Part shown: in pieces, positions 25,526 through 33,855 of the stretch
Position numbering within the stretch: the first letter of the stretch is position 1
Layout: the number at the start of each line of letters is the position of its first letter
NCBI RefSeq assembly: GCF_026248825.1
Contig: NZ_CP110973.1
Location: 5,167,501 to 5,231,500 of the forward strand
Direction of reading: 5' to 3'
Length of the DNA: 64,000 nt
Source of the DNA: Larkinella insperata
GTDB taxonomy: Bacteria > Bacteroidota > Bacteroidia > Cytophagales > Spirosomataceae
Notes under the pieces: model-generated
What the model was told of the DNA's origin: nothing
The model's database searches: none
The model's input: only the letters and a program-made list of their open reading frames with translations
Translations under genes and position numbers: made by a program

Positions 25526-26250
25526 GGATATTTATGTTTGCGTTTCTTTTTGAAAGATACTAAATCCTGAAACACAAATTCCGTATCCCATTGATCATCT
25601 GACTGTGTGGGCGCCGGATACGAACGCCGAACGGTTTCGCCCTTCTGGAAAGCTACCGGACTTTTAAAAATGGGTCCGTCGTATACAAACGAATGATATT
25701 CGCCATTCTCACCGCACGGGTCCACCGCTGGCGGCAAGTCGGCCAGCACGGTTTCGTCCAGTTCCCGGCCCGCCCAGCTTTCCGGTAACAGTTTGGCATT
25801 GATGCAAACCAGCACCGCTTTGAACCCGGACTGGTTAAACCGGGTCAGTAACGAAGTCGTATTGTGCTGCCACAGCGGAAACACGGCCTGTAAGCCGACC
25901 TCGCTTACTTGCTGCTCCCGGTAGTGCCGAAGGTCTTCCAGGAAAATATCGCCGTAAATTACGTGCGTAACGCCCTGTTCTTTAAACATATTCAGGGATT
26001 GCTTTACGGCCTGATTGTACGATTCCAGGGAAACATCGCCCGAAAGTTTTAGTGTGTACAACGGCAAGCCCAGCGCCTTGGCCTGGTCTTCAATCAGTTC
26101 CGCCCGAACACCGTGCATCGTAACGCGTCCGAGCAGTTCGTTCACGTTGGTCAGTAAGCCCACCACCTCGTACTGAGCGGATTGCTGACAAAAAAATAAA
26201 GCGAGGGCCGAATCCTTGCCCCCGCTCCAGCTAATGATTGCTTTGTGCAT
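25522..26250 (-). CDS. DUF71/COG2102 ATP-pyrophosphatase (diphthine-ammonia ligase-like)
   Basis: A 242-residue N-type ATP pyrophosphatase. The PP-loop SGGKDSALAL lies at residues 9-18, followed by the family signatures TMHGVRAELIEDQAKALGLP and HVIYGDIFLEDLRHYRE, and the C-terminal NGEYHSFVYDGPIF. Archaeal/eukaryal relatives amidate diphthine, but bacteria have no diphthamide on EF-G. Comparative genomics by others predicted a bacterial DUF71 subgroup in B12 salvage, and here the gene sits downstream of a cobalamin riboswitch and a BtuB-like receptor, which fits that prediction. The 75-bp gap before it may carry a weak hairpin. Cytoplasmic; exact substrate unknown. Confidence 0.87.
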   Translation of the reverse strand: MHKAIISWSGGKDSALALFFCQQSAQYEVVGLLTNVNELLGRVTMHGVRAELIEDQAKALGLPLYTLKLSGDVSLESYNQAVKQSLNMFKEQGVTHVIYGDIFLEDLRHYREQQVSEVGLQAVFPLWQHNTTSLLTRFNQSGFKAVLVCINAKLLPESWAGRELDETVLADLPPAVDPCGENGEYHSFVYDGPIFKSPVAFQKGETVRRSYPAPTQSDDQWDTEFVFQDLVSFKKKRKHKYP

Positions 26251-26324
26251 CCTAAAAAGATGAAAAACAAAAGAAAAAAGACAAGAAACCGAATGGTAAA
26301 AGTCTTTCCTCTTTTGTCTTTTCT

Positions 26325-27443
26325 TTATTTAAAATAAAATACCGTCGGCGCAATTTCAGCTTTCACCGAATCGATTAACGTGCCACTGGCCTGGTAGCGG
26401 TACACATAACCTGCCTGTTTGTAAGAAGGTGTAACGCCCCCGTATATAGTGCCCGTGGTGGGGTCAACGGCCAATCCGCTGAACAACCGCTTGATAAAAG
26501 GTGTGGTAGTCGGAACGCTCGTGTCGGTAATGGCAAAACGGTACACATCGCCTTTCTCTTTGTAATTATCGGCGGCATCGTAATAACTGTTCACGAAGTA
26601 GAAATACTGTTTGTCGGCGCTGAGTCGGAAACGGCTGGCCGAGCGGGCCGGGTCACTCCCAATTTTCAGGCGGGATTCGATGGCTTTGCTCTGGGGATTG
26701 ATCCGCACCATTTCACCACCCGAATACACCCACAGTTTCCCGTTGGCGTCCACCGCAACCGGGCTTGGATTCCGGCCAATTTCAATGCCGGTTTTCAGCT
26801 GGTCGTTAATGGCATCGACTACCGTCAGTTTCGTGGCGCCACCGGCCGAACCGGCAAACACCTCGTTACCCACCAGCAGCAGGGTCTCCACTCCTTTCAC
26901 CGCCGGAATCTTCCTGGTAACGGTATTGGTCGTCAGATCCACAACTGCAATGTAACCGGGATCTTTGTAGAACGTGCCGTTTGCGTAGTCGCCGGAAACA
27001 TCCCAGCAGCTAACGTAGACTTTATTTGCACTGACCCGCACCGCCGACCGGGGATTTTCAATATCCGGGGATTTTAACGTTGCCAGTGATTGGAACGTGT
27101 TGGCGTCCACGATCTCTACTTTATCCTGTCCGGCGGTTGTATTATCGACCAGAATCAGTCCCTTGCCGTCGGATTCGGTGTAATCCTGAAGACTACCCGT
27201 TAAGGAGCGCTGGTTGACCTGATTAAAAATATCGTAGGTTGGTGCCGCGCCGTTGGGCGGTAAATACGTAATGGTGCCGTTGTTGTCGGTGAAGTTGCCC
27301 TGGTTGATGACCAGCACGCCCGCGCCGTTGGGCAAAGGCTCCGGATCGGTCTTGTCGTTGTTACAGGACCAGTTTAAGGCGACCAGCAGACTAAGCGCCA
27401 GTTTCAGCCGGACCGCCGAAGCGGTGGTTACTTTTTTGATCAT
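26325..27443 (-). CDS. Surface beta-propeller lipoprotein (YncE/DUF5074-like) of the cobalamin operon
   Basis: A 372-residue lipoprotein. The signal peptide ends in ALNWSC, giving a lipidated Cys at about residue 26. The rest is a run of four-stranded blades of the YVTN/quinoprotein propeller type, for example GVLVINQGNFTDNNGTITYL, AVVDLTTNTVTRKI and VAVDANGKLWVYSGGEMV. DUF5074-like proteins are often encoded beside BtuB-type receptors in Bacteroidota and are thought to help capture corrinoids at the surface. Its start overlaps the receptor stop by ATGA. It is probably outer-membrane anchored. A direct corrinoid-binding role is inferred from context only. Confidence 0.8.
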   Translation of the reverse strand: MIKKVTTASAVRLKLALSLLVALNWSCNNDKTDPEPLPNGAGVLVINQGNFTDNNGTITYLPPNGAAPTYDIFNQVNQRSLTGSLQDYTESDGKGLILVDNTTAGQDKVEIVDANTFQSLATLKSPDIENPRSAVRVSANKVYVSCWDVSGDYANGTFYKDPGYIAVVDLTTNTVTRKIPAVKGVETLLLVGNEVFAGSAGGATKLTVVDAINDQLKTGIEIGRNPSPVAVDANGKLWVYSGGEMVRINPQSKAIESRLKIGSDPARSASRFRLSADKQYFYFVNSYYDAADNYKEKGDVYRFAITDTSVPTTTPFIKRLFSGLAVDPTTGTIYGGVTPSYKQAGYVYRYQASGTLIDSVKAEIAPTVFYFK

Positions 27444-29356
27444 TGTTTGGTATGCAGATTACAGATTAATTGAACGGCAAAATGGCGCCCCGGCATGGCG
27501 TTGCGCTTAACGTTGAGGTAAACGGTATCAAAAAGGTTGTTGACCTGCCCCTGAATACGGGTGGCGACCGGCCCTAGTTTTACCTGCGTTTCCAGCAGCA
27601 CGTTGGTCAGCATGTACCCGCGCAGAAACTGGATGTTGTCGAATGTAATGTACTGCCGGGAATTCACCTGATTCTGGAGCGTCAGGCGCATTTTTCCGCG
27701 GGATACGTAAGCCGATAGCCGCCCGACGTGCCTGGGCACGTAAACGAGCTGTTTCCCAATGATGTCCTGGGCAAATGCATTGTAAACGCGTTCCTGGCTG
27801 GAGCGGGTCAGGGCGTAGCTTACCGATAGCCCCGACTGCCAGGCCGGACCGGTGTACGCCAGCGAACCGGTCCATTCCAGCCCGCGGGCCACCACTAATT
27901 GAAGATTCTCGACCCGGTAGCCGTATTCGGGATTCCAGTACGACCAGTCGTCGATGCGGTTACGAAAAATCGTGGCTTCCGATGAAAGCGTGAGTCGGTC
28001 GCCCGGCAGCCAGCGGGCCGCTACACCGGCTTCCAGGTTAAAACCGTTTTCCGGCCGAAGATTCGGATTCCCCAATTCGCGCCAGTAGCGTTCATTCAAG
28101 GTTGGCACCCGGTAGCTGCGTCCCAGGGAGGCTTTGGCGGTCAGGCTGGTCTTAGTCGTCTGCAGAACGGAATATTCCGCCCCCACCGAGGGGGTAACGG
28201 GCGGATCAAAGCGGGTTACGAACGCCTGGCGGACATTTGCCGAGAACAGCCATTTTGCTAACTGAATTCGTAACAGAGCGAACAGATCGGCGCGGTCTTC
28301 CTGAATAAGCGACGAACCATAGCCGTCTACACGCGTCCAGTAGTGTGACCATTCGCCCCCTATCCGCAGCGTGGCAGGGCTAAATCCGAATGGTTTTATA
28401 AATTCGCGTTCCATTCGACTGACTAGTCGATCAGTTTCGGAATGGCTCGGATTACGCAAATTCCCGCGGGCGTAGTCGATGATGTCGCGGATATAGCCCA
28501 GCCGAACCGTCAATTTATCCGTTTCATAGGTAGACAGAAACCGGTACGACTGCGAACGGGTTTGTTCCCGCACCGTCGTATCGTACGGTGAGACAATCAG
28601 ATTGTTGTCGGTTAGCCAGAGATTAAAGGAAAGCTGCTGATTTTCGGCGTTACGGAAATATAAATCCTGAATTAGCCCCTTCTGGCGCGTCGTCGAATGC
28701 TCAACAAAATAATGGCCCCGTTCGCGGTATGGGTAATCGTTGTTGTAATTAGCCAGGTTCAGAAAGGTTTTCCCGGCGATTTGCCACCGTTTTCCCGGTG
28801 GCGTAACAAACCGGATACCGGTCTGGGTGCCGTAGTTGCGGAAGCTGCCCACCTGCTGGCCCGCCGACGCCGAGAAACCAGGTTGCTGCCATTTGGGATT
28901 ATTCATCAAGAGAATACTGCCGCCCACCGCATCCGACCCCACGCAACTGGCCGAGGAACCGTATTGAACGGCCAGCTGATCGAAACCGACGACGGGCAGC
29001 GTGGAAAAATCGGTCTGCCCCAGGGTGGGCTGGTTGATGTTGATCCCGTTCCAGAGCACGGCGGTGTGGTTGGACGAGGTGCCGCGAAACGAAACCGTCG
29101 CGAGTTGACCCGCTCCGTACACCTTAAAAGCAAGGGGTGTCGTGTACGTCAGAACATCCGTGAGCGTTTGAAACCGGAATTGCTCGAGCGTTACCGAATC
29201 GATTCGCTGTGTTTTTTGCCCGACCGAAAACCGTTCGGGCGTCGTGCCCCGAACCGTCACCGCAGGCAACATTTGGTCAGTACCACTCGTCTGTCCGTTC
29301 GCTGCGTAAAACGAACCGATCAGGAAGGACAGGAAAACCCCGTCTCTACACCGCAT
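27440..29356 (-). CDS. TonB-dependent cobalamin receptor, BtuB-like
   Basis: An outer-membrane receptor of about 638 residues that should import corrinoids using TonB energy. The ATG at 29356 is preferred over an upstream GTG (29407) since it gives a proper signal peptide (MRCRDGVFLSFLIGSFYAANG). The plug domain follows: LPAVTVRGTTPERF, LTDVLTYTTPLAFKVYG and QLATVSFRGTSSNHTAVLWN, then VAVQYGSS-like FDQLAVQYGSSASCVG. The 22-stranded barrel ends with the aromatic-rich RHFAVQLICN. The upstream cobalamin riboswitch supports the substrate. It is the first gene of the operon and overlaps the propeller lipoprotein gene by four bases. Confidence 0.9.
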   Translation of the reverse strand: MRCRDGVFLSFLIGSFYAANGQTSGTDQMLPAVTVRGTTPERFSVGQKTQRIDSVTLEQFRFQTLTDVLTYTTPLAFKVYGAGQLATVSFRGTSSNHTAVLWNGININQPTLGQTDFSTLPVVGFDQLAVQYGSSASCVGSDAVGGSILLMNNPKWQQPGFSASAGQQVGSFRNYGTQTGIRFVTPPGKRWQIAGKTFLNLANYNNDYPYRERGHYFVEHSTTRQKGLIQDLYFRNAENQQLSFNLWLTDNNLIVSPYDTTVREQTRSQSYRFLSTYETDKLTVRLGYIRDIIDYARGNLRNPSHSETDRLVSRMEREFIKPFGFSPATLRIGGEWSHYWTRVDGYGSSLIQEDRADLFALLRIQLAKWLFSANVRQAFVTRFDPPVTPSVGAEYSVLQTTKTSLTAKASLGRSYRVPTLNERYWRELGNPNLRPENGFNLEAGVAARWLPGDRLTLSSEATIFRNRIDDWSYWNPEYGYRVENLQLVVARGLEWTGSLAYTGPAWQSGLSVSYALTRSSQERVYNAFAQDIIGKQLVYVPRHVGRLSAYVSRGKMRLTLQNQVNSRQYITFDNIQFLRGYMLTNVLLETQVKLGPVATRIQGQVNNLFDTVYLNVKRNAMPGRHFAVQLICNLHTKQ

Positions 29357-29470
29357 ACAAAAGAAATTAAGTAAAGCAAAAGAACGGCCTTGCTCCCTTC
29401 GGTGCACCGGCCTCCGATCGCGCTTCCTTTACACCCGAAAGAAACGGCGTATCCTAATAAAGCAAACATA

Positions 29471-29640
29471 GGCAGGTCTCCTGGCTTACCCGCTGATTTC
29501 AGCCTTCCCATCCGGATAAACCGGGACAGTGGCGCGAAGAGGAAATCAGTTTTTCCGGGTTTACAGTTGCGGGGACAGCGTTGGTCTTGCACCAACTTCC
29601 CTATTAAGCCCTCGCTGACCAACGTCAGGCGGCACCTTTG
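29471..29640 (-). ncRNA. Cobalamin riboswitch
   Basis: Read on the minus strand, the leader contains the landmarks of the cobalamin aptamer in order: AAAGGTGCCGCCTGACG at the 5' end, GGGAAGTTGGTGCAAGACC, the B12-box core GCTGTCCCCGCAACTGTAA, GCGCCACTGTCCCGG, GGGAAGGCTGA and the closing GTAAGCCAGGAGACCTGCC. It ends about 115 nt before the receptor ATG, leaving room for an expression platform. Binding of adenosyl- or methylcobalamin would switch off the receptor operon. Confidence 0.96.
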
Positions 29641-29645
29641 CAGGG

Positions 29646-29653
29646 CAAAAGTA
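29646..29653 (-). promoter_or_regulatory. -7 promoter element of the cobalamin operon
   Basis: TACTTTTG on the minus strand matches TAnnTTTG, and transcription would begin within a few bases of the first riboswitch helix. A clear -33 TTTG was not found. Confidence 0.6.
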
Positions 29654-29757
29654 ATGGATTGTGGAGGATTTTCAACCTGAAGAAGGAAGATCGGGAAAGA
29701 AAACCGGTGGCAGGACGCCGGAATCCTGCCAATTTGGGTGGTAAGCAGGAGAAAAAA

Positions 29758-30402
29758 TTACTTGTTTCGGACAAACCGCAGCGTAAATCGGTAACCCGGG
29801 CCATTGGTGCCGTAGAACATCATAGTATATCCTTTGCCACTGGCGCTCTCCTGAATGCTGACGGTATTGCCATCGGCCAGCCAGAATTCGCTGATGTCGC
29901 CGTCCATTGGGGCGGAATTTTGGTAGATATAACCCGCCGGTTGGGCGTTAAAACCGGAGCTATTGGTGCCCGGCATCGTGCGCCAGTTGGTTTTTGACAC
30001 CAGTTTTTTAAGAGCTTCCTGGCCGGTGGCGCGTTCTCCGGTAAAAAGAACGCCCTGACTTTCGGCCAGGGCTTTGTAATCCTGCAGCGTCGGAATCCGC
30101 CAGCCGGCGGGAACGGGAACGGCTTTGGCTTCGTCAAAAGTATAATACCGTCCGTACTCCGGTTTTTCGTCCCCGGTCCGGTACGGTGATCCCCCCGGTC
30201 CCCGGTAATTTTCGGCTGACCAGAGTTGATTGCCGATGGTTACAACGGAATAAGCTTTCTCATTAATCTGAACCGATGTCACCAGCGGAGCCGGATTATC
30301 GGTTTGGCTGTTCGATTCTTTTTTGCAACCGGAAAGAGTCAGCAAGGCACTCAAAAAAACTACGGGCCAATACGGTATGGTCCTTTTCATGATGCGTTTC
30401 AT
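29758..30402 (-). CDS. Lipoprotein with Fibrobacter succinogenes major paralogous domain
   Basis: A 214-residue lipoprotein: signal peptide with lipobox LTLSGCKK (Cys about residue 26), then a single domain matching the Fib_succ_major family (TIGR02145). Landmarks: VVTIGNQLWSAENYRG, YGRYYTFDEAKAV, PAGWRIPTLQDYKALAES and the C-terminal YRFTLRFVRNK. This domain is found in surface or secreted proteins of Fibrobacteres and Bacteroidota and has no known activity. A second Met at codon 5 is an equally possible start. It sits as a single gene between the riboswitch operon and an XRE regulator. Confidence 0.82.
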   Translation of the reverse strand: MKRIMKRTIPYWPVVFLSALLTLSGCKKESNSQTDNPAPLVTSVQINEKAYSVVTIGNQLWSAENYRGPGGSPYRTGDEKPEYGRYYTFDEAKAVPVPAGWRIPTLQDYKALAESQGVLFTGERATGQEALKKLVSKTNWRTMPGTNSSGFNAQPAGYIYQNSAPMDGDISEFWLADGNTVSIQESASGKGYTMMFYGTNGPGYRFTLRFVRNK

Positions 30403-30519
30403 TAGGATGGTTATAGTGTGGAGAAACTATTGATTTTCTTCAGTGATCCCATCCGTCAACGCAGGGTTGCAATGAATTTATAAAAGATACAAACTTTTAA
30501 ACAAACGGTATTCCGTAGC

Positions 30520-30939
30520 TTACGACGGAGAATACTCACGGAACGTACCGTCGGTGTAGAAGACGAGAATTCGTTCTATGGTTTTTTCTTCTTTCGATTT
30601 GTCTACAACTGGGTGTGTCGGCTGTAAAGTTGATGGTTGAGGAATTGAATTTTCAACAATTTCGGGTTGTTGAACGGTTTTTCGGGAAGTGGTCGGAGCA
30701 GTTATAGAAGTTCGTTGGTTTACATTTGTCAATGACGCCTGATCATCTTCAAGGATCCAATCGTAACCCAGCTCTGGAAAACGCCGTATAATTTTCTGAA
30801 TAATATCAAAGCTAGGTCGGTTACGTCCCGAGAGAATATGGGAAATGCTAGAACGTTGAACACCAATCTCATCGGCAAAGTAAGAAGGTGTCATATTCTT
30901 GTCCTTCAACACCTGTTTAATTTTGTCATTTACATTCAT
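30520..30939 (-). CDS. XRE-family helix-turn-helix regulator
   Basis: A 139-residue protein with an N-terminal Cro/C1-type HTH (residues 1-63): KIKQVLKDKNMTPSYFADEI, then GVQRSSISHILSGRNRPSFD as the recognition helix and LGYDWILED at the domain end, a pattern typical of Bacteroidota XRE proteins. Residues 70-120 are Thr/Pro/Gln-rich and probably flexible; the last 15 (ERILVFYTDGTFREYSPS) form a short conserved-looking tail. It likely binds DNA as a dimer. The promoter is canonical and very close to the ATG, and an array of GTAAAY motifs lies upstream, so autoregulation is plausible. Confidence 0.87.
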   Translation of the reverse strand: MNVNDKIKQVLKDKNMTPSYFADEIGVQRSSISHILSGRNRPSFDIIQKIIRRFPELGYDWILEDDQASLTNVNQRTSITAPTTSRKTVQQPEIVENSIPQPSTLQPTHPVVDKSKEEKTIERILVFYTDGTFREYSPS

Positions 30940-30955
30940 AAATCAATATTTTTTA

Positions 30956-30986
30956 CAAATATAAATTATACACGCAGATAAACAAA
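30956..30986 (-). promoter_or_regulatory. Canonical promoter of the XRE regulator gene
   Basis: On the minus strand, TTTG (plus 30983-30986) and TATATTTG (plus 30956-30963) are separated by exactly 19 nt, the ideal Bacteroidota arrangement. The start site would be near 30950, only about 10 nt before the ATG. Confidence 0.85.
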
Positions 30987-30987
30987 T

Positions 30988-31115
30988 GTAAATGAATTTA
31001 AATTGGTAAATAGTTTCTTGTTGTAAATTGTGACAAAAGTAAATAGCATGTAAACAAAAAAGACCAACTCACAAATGTAAATTGGTCTTTGAGAAAGTGT
31101 AAACAAGGGTTTACA
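30988..31115. promoter_or_regulatory. Array of GTAAAT/GTAAAC motifs upstream of the XRE gene
   Basis: Seven direct copies of GTAAAY start at 30988, 31006, 31023, 31039, 31050, 31077 and 31099, and one inverted copy lies at 31109-31114, making tgtaaac-aagg-gtttaca a 7-bp palindrome (31098-31115). The first four are spaced 16-18 nt. Candidate operator array, possibly for the XRE protein itself. Confidence 0.5.
31057..31090 (-). terminator. Terminator of dapD
   Basis: Stem of 9 bp (31059-31067 aaagaccaa with 31082-31090 ttggtcttt), 14-nt loop, followed on the minus strand by a T run. It lies 27 nt beyond the dapD stop. Confidence 0.75.
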
Positions 31116-31116
31116 T

Positions 31117-31935
31117 TTATACAGTTACGTTATTATCACGAAGCGCGTCGTTCAACGACGTTTTTAAATCGGTTGATTCTTTCCGCTGACCGATGATCAG
31201 TGCGCAGGGAACCTGATAAACGCCAGCCGGGAATTCTTTAGCAATGCTACCGGGGATGACCACGGAATTGGCCGGTACATAGCCCCGGTGTTCAACGGGT
31301 GAAGATCCGGTCACATCGATAATTTTAGAACTTCCTGTAATGGTTACGCCCGCTCCAAGCACCGCCCTTTTGCCGATATGAGCGCCTTCTACAACAATGC
31401 ACCGTGAGCCAATAAAAGCGCCGTCTTCAACAATTACGGGTGAAGCCTGAGGTGGTTCCAGAACCCCGCCAATGCCGACACCGCCACTCAGATGAACGTC
31501 TTTTCCAATCTGCGCACAACTGCCTACCGTAGCCCAGGTATCAACCATAGTACGTTCATCTACATACGCACCGACGTTAACGTAAGACGGCATAAGGATA
31601 GCTCCAGCAGCAATGTAAGAACCGTAGCGGGCAACGGCTGGTGGGACAACCCGAACCCCCCTGCTTTTGTAGTCTTTTTTAAGAGGAATTTTGTCGTGAA
31701 ATTCGAAAATCCCAACTTCCTCGGTCTGCATGGTTTGTGAGACAAAGTACAGCAAGATTGCTTTCTTCACCCATTCGTTGACAGTCCACTTCTCCCCTTC
31801 AGCACCCGGCTCTGCGACTCGTAATATACCTTTGTCGAGTTCATCAATCACCGACTTAATGGTTTGGATGGTTTGCGAATCCTTCAATAATGAGCGGTCA
31901 TTCCAGCAATCTTCAATTACCTTATTGTACTCCAT
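31117..31935 (-). CDS. dapD: 2,3,4,5-tetrahydropyridine-2,6-dicarboxylate N-succinyltransferase
   Basis: A 272-residue enzyme of the succinylase branch of lysine and meso-diaminopimelate synthesis: it transfers succinyl from succinyl-CoA to tetrahydrodipicolinate in the cytoplasm. The N-terminal helical domain (residues 1-95) is followed by a left-handed beta-helix of hexapeptide repeats, with the family stretches VVPPAVARYGSYIAAGAILM, YVNVGAYVDERTMVDTWATV, GSCAQIGKDVHLSGGVGIGG and VLEPPQASPVIVEDGAFIGS. Length matches the family. It stands alone and carries its own terminator, distant from other lysine genes. Confidence 0.95.
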   Translation of the reverse strand: MEYNKVIEDCWNDRSLLKDSQTIQTIKSVIDELDKGILRVAEPGAEGEKWTVNEWVKKAILLYFVSQTMQTEEVGIFEFHDKIPLKKDYKSRGVRVVPPAVARYGSYIAAGAILMPSYVNVGAYVDERTMVDTWATVGSCAQIGKDVHLSGGVGIGGVLEPPQASPVIVEDGAFIGSRCIVVEGAHIGKRAVLGAGVTITGSSKIIDVTGSSPVEHRGYVPANSVVIPGSIAKEFPAGVYQVPCALIIGQRKESTDLKTSLNDALRDNNVTV

Positions 31936-32620
31936 AATTAAAATTTTAAACGATACAGGTAGTTTATTTTGAAAAACATAAAAATCTGATTTTGAGGATG
32001 TTATATGACTCCAAATAAATTTCTTCTTCTTGATAATTTTATATTTTATACCCTCGTACTGGGCTTTATAATTTTAGATCGTAGTTTGGGGCTCTGTCTT
32101 CTGAAAATTAGCCCTTTCACCTATATACCATTCTTGTAATTATAGATAAATATAATACAGACGTATTATATAAAAAACATTTCAGAGCTATAATTTGCTC
32201 TCCCCCAATTCCAGATTACCTCTCCATATAACTCAGCCTCTGGGTAAGAACCACCAACCAAATCTTATGCGTATGAACAGGCTCACCACCAGGGTCAAAC
32301 CTTAATCTACTCGTTGTCTGAATCAGACCAGTATTACAATCTTTAACTAGTCGTTGAAGAAACTTGTTTATCAAAAAATTGAATACAGCATTTGGCCAGA
32401 TCTTAGATCCAAAGGAGTACGTTTGGTAAGAAGAATTCAGCGAGGGCAAATCGAATTGATGTTAATTTCTAGACCTTATTTGTAAATTTAATTAAGTAGG
32501 TCACGCTATAAAAATAATGAATAATGATTGAATTCCTAAGGGTTATATCCCCCTCCTTTATTATTTTATCTACAATGATCTAATATTGATGTAAGTCTAG
32601 AAAACAATAAAGCATTATAC

Positions 32621-32729
32621 TACTAAAATTAGTAAAATCTCGAGTGGAATTAGCAAAATACTAAATTCAATACTAAAACATGTGTGCTATATTAGCATGC
32701 TCATTACTAATGCTGATTATATTTACTAA
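32621..32729. promoter_or_regulatory. Cluster of TACTAA motifs upstream of gapA
   Basis: TACTAA occurs at 32621, 32659, 32671, 32705 and 32724, with an inverted TTAGTA at 32629-32634 that makes a 14-nt palindrome with the first copy. The cluster ends about 80 nt before the gapA -7 motif. Possible regulator sites; AT-richness raises the chance expectation. Confidence 0.35.
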
Positions 32730-32805
32730 AAATACTATCTTACTCATATTGTCTTCCATTTAGATAAGTGTTTTCTCTTCCCCTTTTCCTTTCGAATTGT
32801 ATTGA

Positions 32806-32813
32806 TATCTTTG
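32806..32813 (+). promoter_or_regulatory. -7 promoter element of gapA
   Basis: TATCTTTG matches TAnnTTTG and lies 33 nt before the ATG at 32847. The -33 region (TTTCG) is only a partial match. Confidence 0.55.
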
Positions 32814-32846
32814 CAGCGTTCATGTTAACCAATTCTATTATATACA

Positions 32847-33836
32847 ATGGGCAAAATTAAAGTCGCCATCAATGGGTTTGGCCGGATTGGCCGCCTGTCT
32901 TTCCGAAGACTTCTTGAAAAAGAAAATGTTGAAATTGTTGCCATCAATGATTTAACTGATAATGCAACACTGGCTCATTTGCTGAAATACGATTCGGTAC
33001 ACGGTAAATTCCAGGGCGAAATCACGTCCGATAGCGATAGCCTGACCATCAACGGTACACGTATCCACGCTTATGCGGAACGTGATCCCAAAGCCCTACC
33101 TTGGGGTGACCTCGGAGTTGATGTTGTACTGGAATCGACAGGACGTTTCGTCGATGAAGCCGGAGCTGGCCAACACCTGACTGCCGGAGCCAAAAAAGTA
33201 GTTATCTCAGCACCGGCGAAAGGAAACATTCCTACGGTCGTTTTGGGTGTAAATGAAGATACCCTGACGGGCAGCGAAACCATTCTCTCCAACGCATCAT
33301 GTACGACCAACTGCTTGGCTCCGATGGCCAAAGTCCTCGACGATGTGTTTGGAATTGAGAAAGGTTACATGACTACGATTCACGCTTACACGGCGGACCA
33401 GAATCTGCAGGATGCTCCTCACTCCGACTTACGCCGGGCACGCGCAGCCGCTCTTTCCATCGTTCCGACGTCAACGGGGGCTGCTAAAGCGGTTGGTTTA
33501 GTACTACCGCAACTGAAAGGCAAACTGGATGGCTATGCGCTTCGTGTTCCCATCCCGGACGGTTCAGTTACAGATTTGACGGCCATTCTGAAACGCGAAG
33601 CCACGAAAGAGGAAATTAACGAAGCCATGAAAGCTGCCGCCGAAGGCCCGCTGAAAGGCATTCTGGAATACTGCGTTGATGAAATCGTGTCAACTGACAT
33701 CGTAGGTAACCCGAGCTCGTGTATCTTCGATTCTAAGCTGACTTCCGCCAACGGCACGTTGGTGAAAATTGTAGGTTGGTATGATAACGAATTCGGCTAC
33801 TCAAGCCGGATAGCTGACCTGATCGCTAAATTGTAA
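32847..33836 (+). CDS. gapA: Type I glyceraldehyde-3-phosphate dehydrogenase
   Basis: A 329-residue glycolytic enzyme that oxidises and phosphorylates glyceraldehyde 3-phosphate with NAD. Seen: the NAD-binding start KVAINGFGRIGRLSFRRLLE, VLESTGRFVDEAGAGQHL, the active-site Cys152 in SNASCTTNCLAPMAKV, the HAYTADQNLQD segment, RARAAALSIVPTSTGAAKAV and the C-terminal WYDNEFGYSSRIADL. Length is normal for bacterial class I enzymes. The gene is monocistronic and shares an overlapping terminator with the convergent trmB. Confidence 0.96.
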   Translation: MGKIKVAINGFGRIGRLSFRRLLEKENVEIVAINDLTDNATLAHLLKYDSVHGKFQGEITSDSDSLTINGTRIHAYAERDPKALPWGDLGVDVVLESTGRFVDEAGAGQHLTAGAKKVVISAPAKGNIPTVVLGVNEDTLTGSETILSNASCTTNCLAPMAKVLDDVFGIEKGYMTTIHAYTADQNLQDAPHSDLRRARAAALSIVPTSTGAAKAVGLVLPQLKGKLDGYALRVPIPDGSVTDLTAILKREATKEEINEAMKAAAEGPLKGILEYCVDEIVSTDIVGNPSSCIFDSKLTSANGTLVKIVGWYDNEFGYSSRIADLIAKL

Positions 33837-33855
33837 TATTTAAAGTCAAGTCAAC

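Larger units (their letters stand above)
31936..32846. other. Unusually AT-rich 0.9-kb intergenic region
   Basis: This gap between dapD and gapA is much richer in A and T than the rest of the window. The only longer frame, 77 codons on the minus strand at 32216-32449, has no recognised family and is more GC-rich near its end (RFDPGGEPVHTHKIW), so it may be a gene fragment. Its right part carries a cluster of TACTAA motifs and the gapA promoter. Confidence 0.55.

Noticed and set aside
26251..26324. Weak A/T-rich hairpin between the propeller and DUF71 genes
   Set aside because: Arms are imperfect and of low complexity, so termination within the cobalamin operon is not supported.
32216..32449. 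77-codon minus-strand frame in the AT-rich gap
   Set aside because: Not recognised, no promoter seen; kept only as a possible fragment in the region note.
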